The position numbers and the translations under genes were made by a program. The notes beneath the pieces are model-generated. The model did no database searches, was not told where the DNA came from, and saw nothing but the letters and a program-made list of their open reading frames with translations. This document shows positions 8,291 to 15,405 of a stretch of DNA of 64,000 nucleotides, piece by piece. The DNA comes from Candidatus Harpocratesius repetitus (GTDB taxonomy: Archaea; Asgardarchaeota; Lokiarchaeia; Sigyniarchaeales; Promethearchaeaceae). The stretch covers positions 3,039,450-3,103,449 of the forward strand of contig JAIZWK010000001.1 in the NCBI GenBank assembly GCA_021498095.1, written 5' to 3'. Numbering within the stretch: position 1 is the first letter of the stretch; each line of letters opens with the position of its first letter.

Positions 8291-9061
8291 GTGAAAAATT
8301 CAACTGAAATGCGGATTTCTCATCATTTTCAATACAATCACTCAGATTGTACCATTATTTCGAATAACCGAGAGAATATCGAAAAATCTAAAGCCAAATT
8401 TTATAATGATATTAAAGAACTCGAAAATTTTGTTAATATTCATAAAGATTGGAGAAACTCATATATTCCTCTTCTAAGTCAACCTGCAGCTAATAAAAAT
8501 TCATTAATTTATACAATGGAACAAGCCAGTCTTAAATGTAATGTTGGACCAATGGCAGCTGTTGCTGGTGCAATAGCAGATAGAATGGTTTCAGCAATGA
8601 TTCAAAATCCAAAAACAACCATCGCTGTAGTTGAGAATGGTGGTGAAATTTCCATAAATTCTAAAGAAGATATTATTATTGGATTAATGGTTTTATCAAC
8701 AACATTACAATCAAAACTCGGTTTTAGATATAAAGGTGGGACAAGACCAATTGGAGTAGCAACCAGCTCATCTACTTTCGGTCATGCAGAGAGTTTTGGA
8801 GAAGCAGATGCAGTAGTGGTTTTTGCCTCTAATGCGGCTTTAGCAGATGCAGCTGCAACCTATATTTGTAATAATGTTAAGGGAAAAGAGGATAAAGAGG
8901 CAATAAATGCAGGTTTGGAAGTATTTGATTCAATTCCACAATTATTAGGTGTATTAATAGTAAAAAATCAGCTGATTGGAAAAAAAGGGAAATTACCTAC
9001 TCTAATCAGAATCAAAGATGAAAAGAATATTCTACTGCAAAAAAAAATTGAAAATATATAG
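8291..9061 (+). CDS. UPF0280/COG2122 (ApbE-like) sulfide-assimilation protein
   Basis: A 256-residue member of COG2122/UPF0280, related in fold to ApbE flavin transferases. Diagnostic blocks are GPMAAVAGAIADRM, VVENGGEIS, SSSTFGHAESFGEADAVVVFA and the Ala-rich LADAAATYI. In Methanosarcina acetivorans a COG2122 protein (MA1715) was linked to efficient sulfide assimilation. The neighbouring convergent operon encodes the COG1900/ferredoxin homocysteine-forming pair, which supports the same role here. The frame starts at GTG 8291. An in-frame ATG at 8309 is the alternative, and neither has a clear SD. The substrate and exact chemistry are unknown. Confidence 0.85.
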   Translation: MKNSTEMRISHHFQYNHSDCTIISNNRENIEKSKAKFYNDIKELENFVNIHKDWRNSYIPLLSQPAANKNSLIYTMEQASLKCNVGPMAAVAGAIADRMVSAMIQNPKTTIAVVENGGEISINSKEDIIIGLMVLSTTLQSKLGFRYKGGTRPIGVATSSSTFGHAESFGEADAVVVFASNAALADAAATYICNNVKGKEDKEAINAGLEVFDSIPQLLGVLIVKNQLIGKKGKLPTLIRIKDEKNILLQKKIENI

Positions 9062-9069
9062 GGTTTTAA

Positions 9070-9118
9070 GGTATTTTGGAAAAAAAAATATCAAAAATTT
9101 CATTTTTTTTTTTAACTT
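9070..9118. terminator. Bidirectional oligo-T terminator region
   Basis: Between two convergent genes there is a run of A (about 9079-9087, T on the minus strand) and a run of more than ten T (about 9104-9114). These serve leftward and rightward transcripts respectively. Confidence 0.5.
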
Positions 9119-9328
9119 TCATGTTATGTAAAGTGCTCGGCGAGGACATGCATCTAAACATAACATACATCCTTTACAATTTTCAGCTTTGAATAAAAAC
9201 GAATAATTGTTGTCAAAACTCAATGCTCCGAATCTACAGTACGATGTACACCAACCACATTCAACACATAAGTCTTTATTAAACTGTATCGATTTTTTGT
9301 TGATTTGTGCTGAGTTCATATTATGCAT
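9119..9328 (-). CDS. 2x[4Fe-4S] ferredoxin of the homocysteine-forming system
   Basis: A 69-residue dicluster ferredoxin with CVECGWCTSYC and CKGCMLCLDACP. It overlaps the end of the COG1900 gene by eight bases and is evidently co-translated. In methanogens the partner of the COG1900 sulfurtransferase (MA1822 type) carries an N-terminal NIL domain plus ferredoxin. Here only the ferredoxin part exists, so this is a minimal version. Its likely role is to supply electrons for reductive sulfur insertion into aspartate semialdehyde. Start could be M1 or M4. Confidence 0.85.
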   Translation of the reverse strand: MHNMNSAQINKKSIQFNKDLCVECGWCTSYCRFGALSFDNNYSFLFKAENCKGCMLCLDACPRRALYIT

Positions 9329-10445
9329 CCTCCAATTGATAAGTTTTAAAACTTTGTTTTATTGACAAATTCTGGATGGGTTTGATAATTGGAATTCTTT
9401 TTTCTTCAACCATTTTTTTTAATAATCTTGTAATAATACGGGCTTTCCTATAGGATGAAGTGGATGAAACAGGGACAATCTTTCCATCTATCTCAATTTG
9501 TCTTGATTTTAACTCAGCATAAGACACACTACGAATTAAAGGGCGTTCTCTTTTTCCTGTAGAATAATCTAAAACATTAGTAAATATTTCACTATCAGGT
9601 GTACCGCTTGTTCTTGCTAGAGATTCATTCAAAATAGGAATTGGAATACCTAATCCAATAAAGCAACTATATCCATAACCCTTTAAAAATGCACCTGCAA
9701 GAAATTCTGGAGTCATTTTCTTTAAATCCCCTGATACCATTAAATTACCCCATTCTGATTCAGGATTATGTTGAGTTCCAGAACCGATGATATGTCCAAC
9801 CGTACCACCTAAAAAAACAGGAGTTCCAATTCCTATTGTTTGATAAGTTGGATCATTGTTTAATGGAGATAATGTGCCTACACCTCCATATGTACCATTT
9901 TGATACTTGGGAAGAAGTTTCCCCATATAAGTATACAATATTTCACCAGATGAATTAACTGCACAAATATATTTTTGATATGCATTACGGGGATTGATCA
10001 TTATTGCTTGATTAAAATCTTGAAGCCCTAAAGAAACATCAAATGATTTTCGAGGATAGCAATCAGTTCCAGTCCCTGTAGAGTGAATTGACACATTTTC
10101 TCCTTTGACCAGTTTTTCGAGAACGTGACCCCCACCAACTTTATCAAAAACTCGACTACCTTGAGTTACACCTAAATAACAATCAGCTGCAGCATTTCCA
10201 TGATACGCATTTACTCCATCAATTTCAATAGTTTCAATTTTGATTGGTGGATCAGGCTGTGGTAAATTAAAGAATACACCGCTTGAACACATACAACCAA
10301 ATGTTCCAGTGGTAACAACATCTACGGCTTCTGCAGCATATTCCACTCCTTCTTTCTCAACCAATGAAACCATTTCTTCTGCTGTTAATATTACTGCAGT
10401 CCCATCATGAATTTTTGAATTAATATCTTCATATGTTTTCTCCAA
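9321..10445 (-). CDS. L-aspartate semialdehyde sulfurtransferase (COG1900/DUF39)
   Basis: A 374-residue COG1900 (DUF39) protein. Members convert aspartate semialdehyde to homocysteine using sulfide-derived sulfur. Candidate catalytic cysteines are in GTFGCMCSSGVF (Cys51/Cys53) and GTDCYPRKS (Cys129), which correspond by spacing to the two essential cysteines reported in the methanogen enzyme. No CBS domains follow, so this is the short form. The start is TTG, supported by a strong SD (ACGGAGGAATAAAA) that overlaps the end of the aspartokinase gene. Downstream comes the ferredoxin; upstream are the two enzymes making its substrate. The operon alone explains methionine-precursor synthesis from Asp and sulfide. 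Confidence 0.88.
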   Translation of the reverse strand: MEKTYEDINSKIHDGTAVILTAEEMVSLVEKEGVEYAAEAVDVVTTGTFGCMCSSGVFFNLPQPDPPIKIETIEIDGVNAYHGNAAADCYLGVTQGSRVFDKVGGGHVLEKLVKGENVSIHSTGTGTDCYPRKSFDVSLGLQDFNQAIMINPRNAYQKYICAVNSSGEILYTYMGKLLPKYQNGTYGGVGTLSPLNNDPTYQTIGIGTPVFLGGTVGHIIGSGTQHNPESEWGNLMVSGDLKKMTPEFLAGAFLKGYGYSCFIGLGIPIPILNESLARTSGTPDSEIFTNVLDYSTGKRERPLIRSVSYAELKSRQIEIDGKIVPVSSTSSYRKARIITRLLKKMVEEKRIPIIKPIQNLSIKQSFKTYQLEDA

Positions 10446-10447
10446 TT

Positions 10448-11932
10448 TTATTCCTCCGTTTTCTTTTTTGCATAACCATCTTTATTGCACTCATCAGAAA
10501 ATATTAGATTTATTTCATTTGCAACTATTGGAATAAATTCACGATTAAGAACTATCGAAACAGTTATTCCATTATAATCTTGCAAAATTCCATGAATTTG
10601 TATTCCATGCTTTTTTAAAATTTGTCCAATCTTTGAAACAATTTCAGCTTGGTAAAAAGATTCAGTTATGATTGTAATGATTCCAACTGATTCTATGCTA
10701 ATTTTTAACCATTCCCTTTGTATCTGTGATTTATAACAAAATTCTTCCAATTTTTTTCTGATATTTGAATCTTTAGAGCATAATAATAACCTATTTTGAG
10801 AAAATGTTTGCTGAAAGAGTGAAATATGCCAATTTTTTTTAATGAAATATGAAAATAATTCCATTAGGAATGTTGATTCTTGGAATAGAAATGGGGATTT
10901 GAGAATTATTAAGTAAGAAGACTTTGTTATTTCAATCCCTTTTATAGGAATTTCCATGCTTTGTGATGAAATATAGGTAAAATTTGAACTCTTTGGTTTA
11001 TGAAAATGACGTATTTCAATGGGAATCATTTGATCTTCAATAATGCTTATACATTTTGGATGTAGAATTTTAGCTCCAAGAACTGCAATTTCTTTTGCTT
11101 CTTTATAATTGAGTTTTTGAATTAAATGTGGATCTTGAATATATTCAGGATTACCAGAAAGTACACCAGGAACATCTTTCCAAAGGATAATTCTTCCCTC
11201 GTGAAAGAGATTCAAGTCAAATAGCATACGACCAATGATGGTAGCTGTAAAATCACTTCCACCCCTTCCTAATGTAGTGGTATAGCCAATTTTATTTCGA
11301 CCAATAAAACCTGTGATTACAATAACTTGATGATTTCGATTATTTAAGAGTAATGGAAGTAATTTTTGGTTAATACGAGCTTGCGTGTGTTGAAGATTAG
11401 GAATTGCCTTATTATATTCGCTGTTTGTAATGATTAATTCTTCACCAAAAAATACTGATGAAGTAAAGTTTTCTTGTTTTAAATATAAATTAACCAAAGT
11501 AGCGCAAAGTTTTTCACCAAACGACATTACATAATCGATAAAATAAGGAATTATTCCAAATTCTTCCACTTCTTCTAAAACTTTTGCAAGCTGATGTAAT
11601 ATAAGTTGGAGTTCTCCTTTGGCACTGTTAGTTACCTTAAAATTCTCTTCAAATAATAAATCAATGTACTCTTCATGAATTTCTTCGATTTGTTTTAAAC
11701 GAGAAATTACATCATGTCCAGATCCTTTACTCGCTAAATTGGTTACTTCAATTAATAAGTCGGTTACTCCTTTCAATGCTGAAACTACTAAAATAATAGA
11801 AATAGGAATGCTATTTTGTTGATAGTATGTCCGAATAATGCTTTTAATCTGCTTAAAATCAGAAGGTTCAGTTAAACACGACCCACCAAATTTCATAATA
11901 AATACTTTATTAGGATTTTCTTGTTCATTCAT
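10448..11932 (-). CDS. lysC: Aspartate kinase
   Basis: A 494-residue aspartokinase, phosphorylating Asp at the head of the Met/Thr/Lys pathway. The N-terminal kinase signature is FIMKFGGSCLTEPSDF. The nucleotide/substrate segment is TTLGRGGSDFTATIIG, followed by LWKDVPGVLSGNPEYI. The last 150 residues have the beta-alpha pattern of ACT regulatory domains (SIESVGIITIITESF and GIQIHGILQDYNGITVSIVL), so feedback inhibition is likely. Its ATG overlaps the TGA of asd, with AGGAGG about ten bases upstream, giving translational coupling. With asd and the COG1900 gene it forms one expression unit. Confidence 0.93.
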   Translation of the reverse strand: MNEQENPNKVFIMKFGGSCLTEPSDFKQIKSIIRTYYQQNSIPISIILVVSALKGVTDLLIEVTNLASKGSGHDVISRLKQIEEIHEEYIDLLFEENFKVTNSAKGELQLILHQLAKVLEEVEEFGIIPYFIDYVMSFGEKLCATLVNLYLKQENFTSSVFFGEELIITNSEYNKAIPNLQHTQARINQKLLPLLLNNRNHQVIVITGFIGRNKIGYTTTLGRGGSDFTATIIGRMLFDLNLFHEGRIILWKDVPGVLSGNPEYIQDPHLIQKLNYKEAKEIAVLGAKILHPKCISIIEDQMIPIEIRHFHKPKSSNFTYISSQSMEIPIKGIEITKSSYLIILKSPFLFQESTFLMELFSYFIKKNWHISLFQQTFSQNRLLLCSKDSNIRKKLEEFCYKSQIQREWLKISIESVGIITIITESFYQAEIVSKIGQILKKHGIQIHGILQDYNGITVSIVLNREFIPIVANEINLIFSDECNKDGYAKKKTEE

Positions 11933-13134
11933 TGATTTTTCCTCCTAATAATTCCTTTAGCATAAAGATATTCTGCATTAAGAACTGCACCTCTCCCTGC
12001 ACCCAATTCAGTATTATGAGATAAAACGGTCATTTTAAAACCTTTTTCAAAGTTTGTGGGTTCTAATCCACCAATAAATGTAGTCATACCAAGAGATCGA
12101 TCTACTAATTCTATTCTGGGCTGAGGTCTATCTCTTTCAGCAGATGAAAAGAGATGGATGGGTACTTTGGGATAATTGGGAAGATTCATACCATTAATTG
12201 TGTTTCCTTCCTTATTTTGATTAAAATCATCAAAACATTGCCGAATTTCTTCTTCGGAACAGTCAATTTTTGTTTGGAAAAATATTGATAATAAATGACC
12301 CTCTAAAACAGGAACCCGATTACATTTAGAGTCAATTTTAAATTCTGGATAAATAAAAATCGATTTTTCTGAAATACTATTTATTTTTTCCTGAAATCCA
12401 TCTTTACTTATTTTTGCAAATATTTTTTTTATTTCATAATTGACTTTCTTTTCTTCTTCAGGAATATAAGGAATAATATTGCCGATTATATCATAAGCAC
12501 TCACACCAGCATATCCTGCTCCACTAATTGCTTGCATTGAAACAACATTCACAGATTGTAATCCAAATTTACGAAAAATTGGATATAACGCAATAGCAAG
12601 ACCAACAGTAGTACAATTTGGACCAGGACAAACAAATCCTCGAGAATTGTTGATATATCTTTGGATTTCAAATGCTTGGAAGTGAGATCCATTAATAATA
12701 GGAAGAAATATTGGAATTTCTGGTTTATAACGCGCCCATGATGCAGTTGAAAACACAGGATAGTTTTGAGCTAACAAGGGTTCGAGTTCTGCTGCATATT
12801 CTGAAGGAATTGCAGAAAAAATTATATCTATTTCTTCTTTATTTATGTCATCTGGTGATTTTACAATCATCTCAGCAATTTCTTTTGGCAAATATAGATT
12901 TGAAGTACCTCTTCGACCATATTTATATTTTTTTCCTACTGTTCCAAAACCATGAAGTGAAGAAATTTGAAACCAAGGATGTTTAACTAAAGCTTCGACT
13001 ATAGATTGCCCAACTAATCCAGTACAACCTATTATTGCAGCTTTCAACTTTTGCTTAGGATTTAAAGTTATAGTTACTAAAGGATTTTCTTCTTTCATAT
13101 TTTCTGGATTTTTATTTTTATTTTCTTGATTCAT
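11929..13134 (-). CDS. asd: Aspartate-semialdehyde dehydrogenase
   Basis: A 401-residue archaeal/fungal-type ASADH. It has the NADP-binding loop IIGCTGLVGQSIVEAL, the catalytic cysteine in CPGPNCTTVGLAIAL, and late blocks SSAERDRPQPRIE and LSHNTELGAGRGAVLNAEYL. It makes aspartate semialdehyde, the direct substrate of the downstream sulfurtransferase. About 28 hydrophilic N-terminal residues precede the usual start, but the ATG at 13134 has a textbook SD (AGAAGGAGA), so I keep it. It is first in the operon behind a leader of roughly 340 bases that contains a Met-rich ORF and hairpins, suggesting control by methionine supply. Confidence 0.94.
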   Translation of the reverse strand: MNQENKNKNPENMKEENPLVTITLNPKQKLKAAIIGCTGLVGQSIVEALVKHPWFQISSLHGFGTVGKKYKYGRRGTSNLYLPKEIAEMIVKSPDDINKEEIDIIFSAIPSEYAAELEPLLAQNYPVFSTASWARYKPEIPIFLPIINGSHFQAFEIQRYINNSRGFVCPGPNCTTVGLAIALYPIFRKFGLQSVNVVSMQAISGAGYAGVSAYDIIGNIIPYIPEEEKKVNYEIKKIFAKISKDGFQEKINSISEKSIFIYPEFKIDSKCNRVPVLEGHLLSIFFQTKIDCSEEEIRQCFDDFNQNKEGNTINGMNLPNYPKVPIHLFSSAERDRPQPRIELVDRSLGMTTFIGGLEPTNFEKGFKMTVLSHNTELGAGRGAVLNAEYLYAKGIIRRKNQ

Positions 13135-13181
13135 TGTTATTTCTCCTTCTATTTGTAATGTTTTTTAATTCTATAATGTTT

Positions 13182-13216
13182 TTCTGAAATCAAAATGCTA
13201 TCGATTCATTTCAGAA
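13182..13216 (-). promoter_or_regulatory. Second hairpin in asd leader
   Basis: TTCTGAAAT and ATTTCAGAA form a perfect 9-bp inverted repeat with a 17-base loop, about 30 bases before the asd SD on the minus strand. No T-run follows, so it is not a simple terminator. It could affect ribosome access to asd. Confidence 0.4.
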
Positions 13217-13266
13217 CTTAATACTTGTTCCAAAATTATGTTTATAGAGATAATCTAATGGAAATG

Positions 13267-13349
13267 CACAGAAAATTGATTCTATCGCCCAGTTCTCATC
13301 GGCGATACTTTCTGTGTTCAAGCACAATCACAAAAGAAGAGAGAGCGAT
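13267..13349 (-). promoter_or_regulatory. Mutually exclusive hairpins downstream of the Met-rich leader ORF
   Basis: Read on the minus strand, CACAGAAA (13316-13309) pairs with TTTCTGTG (13274-13267), and inside it ATCGCC (13306-13301) pairs with GGCGAT (13289-13284). The arm CACAGAA can instead pair with TTTTGTG (13335-13329) just upstream, and GCGAT can pair with ATCGC at 13349-13345. Two alternative folds are thus possible, starting 15-35 bases after the leader stop codon, within reach of a stalled or terminating ribosome. The pairing was found by eye, without energies. Confidence 0.45.
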
Positions 13350-13363
13350 CGAATCTTGTTTAC

Positions 13364-13483
13364 TTATGCCATTACCATTAACATGGACATCATCATCATG
13401 GTCGATGGCATCTGAGACATCATTTGCATATCCCACATGCTTCCCATGATTGTTTCTAGGTAAACATTAGAATCGAATCGCAT
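13364..13483 (-). CDS. Methionine-rich leader peptide upstream of asd operon
   Basis: From ATG 13483 to TAA 13366-13364 there are 39 codons. A second in-frame ATG at 13447 gives a 27-residue peptide. The 27-residue form has 13 Met, including QMMSQM, four in a row in STMMMMSM, and LMVMA at the end. It lies 230 bases upstream of asd, the first gene of an operon that builds the methionine precursor homocysteine. Slow decoding of Met codons would place a ribosome next to the two alternative hairpins. No strong SD is seen. A TATA box at 13503-13498 would start the RNA near 13474, favouring the shorter form; another T/A-rich element near 13530 would include the longer one. Confidence 0.55.
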   Translation of the reverse strand: MRFDSNVYLETIMGSMWDMQMMSQMPSTMMMMSMLMVMA

Positions 13484-13497
13484 TCTTATTTATTTTG

Positions 13498-13503
13498 TAT
13501 AAA
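13498..13503 (-). promoter_or_regulatory. TATA box for asd leader transcript
   Basis: TTTATA (in CTTTATACAAAA on the minus strand) lies about 26 bases before a predicted start near 13474. It is the nearest clear TATA element ahead of the Met-rich ORF. Confidence 0.45.
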
Positions 13504-13603
13504 GCATACTTTAAGAAATTATTGATGGAAATAAAATATGATAAATTTTAGTTAAACGTCAATATTTCAAATGTCAAAATAACATTACTAAATAAATGAT
13601 CGC

Positions 13604-13942
13604 TTAACCACCACCAATCGGAGGAAATATTGCCACAACCGATGGATTCTCTTCAATTCGAGTTGCAAGTGCTAATTCTGAAAATAGAATGCGGCCGTTT
13701 AAAATAATTTTAACATACTTTTTTAACTGTTCAGGTTGAGTTGAAAAATCAATTATTTCTTCTAAAAATTCCCGATTATAGAGAATTGATTGTGAAATCT
13801 CATCTAACAACTCTCTTATCGTGATTCCTTTTGAAACAGAATAAATACGTTTTTTGAATTTTGTCAATGGGCGTAGATTTGCAAAAACTCGAACTTCGAC
13901 TGAAACTCTTTCACTTATTTCTTCATCTACTTTAGAATCCAT
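13604..13942 (-). CDS. MoaD/ThiS-family ubiquitin-like sulfur carrier
   Basis: A 112-residue protein with a beta-grasp pattern (VSVEVRVFANLRPLTKF, then GITIRELLDEIS, then KIILNGR) ending in FPPIGGG. A C-terminal diglycine after a hydrophobic turn is the signature of MoaD/ThiS/SAMP carriers, adenylated by an E1-like enzyme and thiocarboxylated. It lies next to the radical SAM gene and the tungsten AOR gene, so the likely role is molybdopterin dithiolene synthesis for the AOR cofactor. The E1-like protein at 36964-37785 is a candidate activator. One extra Gly follows the GG, as in some archaeal MoaD-like proteins. Confidence 0.85.
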   Translation of the reverse strand: MDSKVDEEISERVSVEVRVFANLRPLTKFKKRIYSVSKGITIRELLDEISQSILYNREFLEEIIDFSTQPEQLKKYVKIILNGRILFSELALATRIEENPSVVAIFPPIGGG

Positions 13943-14041
13943 TTTTTATCATTCATTCAATTAAATACTTCAAATTTAAGATATCATCGTAATATAGTAT
14001 ATAACTTTAATCATTTATTTATATCATTTTAATAGACTAAA

Positions 14042-15349
14042 TTAAATATCAAATAAACATTTAACAAACCCAACACTATAAAGACATTCATTACAACCAG
14101 GAGTATTTCCATAACAATCGCTTGAATTATCGGTAATATAATAACAATTTTGAGTGGAATATACACAATCTCCACAGAATGGTACCTGCCTGGAAATAGA
14201 ATTTAAAACAGAATGAATCCGTTTTACTTTGCTTGACTGTAATATATCTTTGAATGAAATATTTGGATCATTAAGATTTCCCAGAATATAGGGTTTTACT
14301 AATCGTTCATGATGATTTATAACAACTTTATGTTCATGACCAAAATTATAGCATGGAATAACATTTCCATCAAATGAAATAAATAATCCATTACGAGCTG
14401 CAAATGGACATTCTCGCTGAGTTGATTCTGCAAAAAGTGGAGGTAAATCTATCAGAATATGATTTTTTTCTGCTAAATTAGAGATTTCTTTAAAAACACG
14501 TTGAGCATTTTTAATCGTTTGCTTCTTTTGAATAACATCCATAATTTTTTGTAAATCGAAATCAATATTATTTATCTGGGCTTCAGAAATAGAATTTAAT
14601 ATTTGCTGGATTTGAGAATTGTGCTCAGAATTTATAAATTTATGATAATTAGGGGTAAGAATTACTTGATTTAATATTTCCCAACCTAATTCTCCAATTT
14701 TATCTAATAAAGTAAATGCATCAGCTGATATTGGAAGAAATAAAGAATCTTTTTCCATTTCAACAGTGTAAGGAAGAAGATGAGATAGAAATATTTTTGG
14801 AATTCCCATCTCTGCACAAAATTCAACCAAATATGAAAGATCATACAGATTTTGCTTTGATACAACCGTTTCAATTGCAAGATCGGGAATTTTTCCTGAT
14901 TGATATGCTTCAGCTAAAACCTTTAAATTTTTAAATACTTCTGGATTGAATCCTTCTCGCATTTTGCGACTCTTGGCTAAAAATGGTGAATCAACTGAAA
15001 TAATAATTCGATCTACCTTATATTTTAAGATTTTTTCAAGAAAGTCTGCCGTCAACAAAGATCCATTACTAGTAAATTCAATCTTTGCATGAGGAGGAAG
15101 ATAAGTCCGTGATATATCCAAAAGGGTAAGAAAATTTGGATGTGTAAGTGGTTCACCAACACCATATAAAATAAGATGATCTAATCCAGAAAATACTTCT
15201 TTAGCAATTTTTGTAAATAAATCGATTGATATCTCATTACGCTCTAGAGAATTTTGAGCATGTAGGCACATGGCACAATCAAAATTACATTTAGTGGTGA
15301 TCTCAATTTGTAAGGTTTTCAAAGAGAACGAATTCATTAATAACTTCAC
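14042..15349 (-). CDS. Radical SAM/SPASM protein associated with AOR
   Basis: A 435-residue radical SAM enzyme. CNFDCAMC (residues 21-28) binds the [4Fe-4S] cluster that cleaves S-adenosylmethionine, and GVGEPL is the GGE-type SAM motif. The C-terminal 120 residues are a SPASM-like Cys-rich domain (CPFAARNG, NVIPCYNF, CGDCVYSTQNC, CNECL) for auxiliary Fe-S clusters. Such proteins often sit beside tungsten aldehyde oxidoreductases, presumably for maturation of the enzyme or cofactor. Here it is downstream of AOR on the same strand. The start is GTG 15349 or ATG 15337. The substrate is unknown. Confidence 0.88.
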   Translation of the reverse strand: MKLLMNSFSLKTLQIEITTKCNFDCAMCLHAQNSLERNEISIDLFTKIAKEVFSGLDHLILYGVGEPLTHPNFLTLLDISRTYLPPHAKIEFTSNGSLLTADFLEKILKYKVDRIIISVDSPFLAKSRKMREGFNPEVFKNLKVLAEAYQSGKIPDLAIETVVSKQNLYDLSYLVEFCAEMGIPKIFLSHLLPYTVEMEKDSLFLPISADAFTLLDKIGELGWEILNQVILTPNYHKFINSEHNSQIQQILNSISEAQINNIDFDLQKIMDVIQKKQTIKNAQRVFKEISNLAEKNHILIDLPPLFAESTQRECPFAARNGLFISFDGNVIPCYNFGHEHKVVINHHERLVKPYILGNLNDPNISFKDILQSSKVKRIHSVLNSISRQVPFCGDCVYSTQNCYYITDNSSDCYGNTPGCNECLYSVGFVKCLFDI

Positions 15350-15405
15350 TAATAAAACGTAATAAAAAAAGAAAAGGATTAAGATCTATATGTGATTTTA
15401 AATGA

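Noticed and set aside
13225..13449. 74-codon plus-strand frame
   Set aside because: Antisense of the asd leader; its His/Trp/Ser content is the complement of the Met-rich ORF and hairpins.
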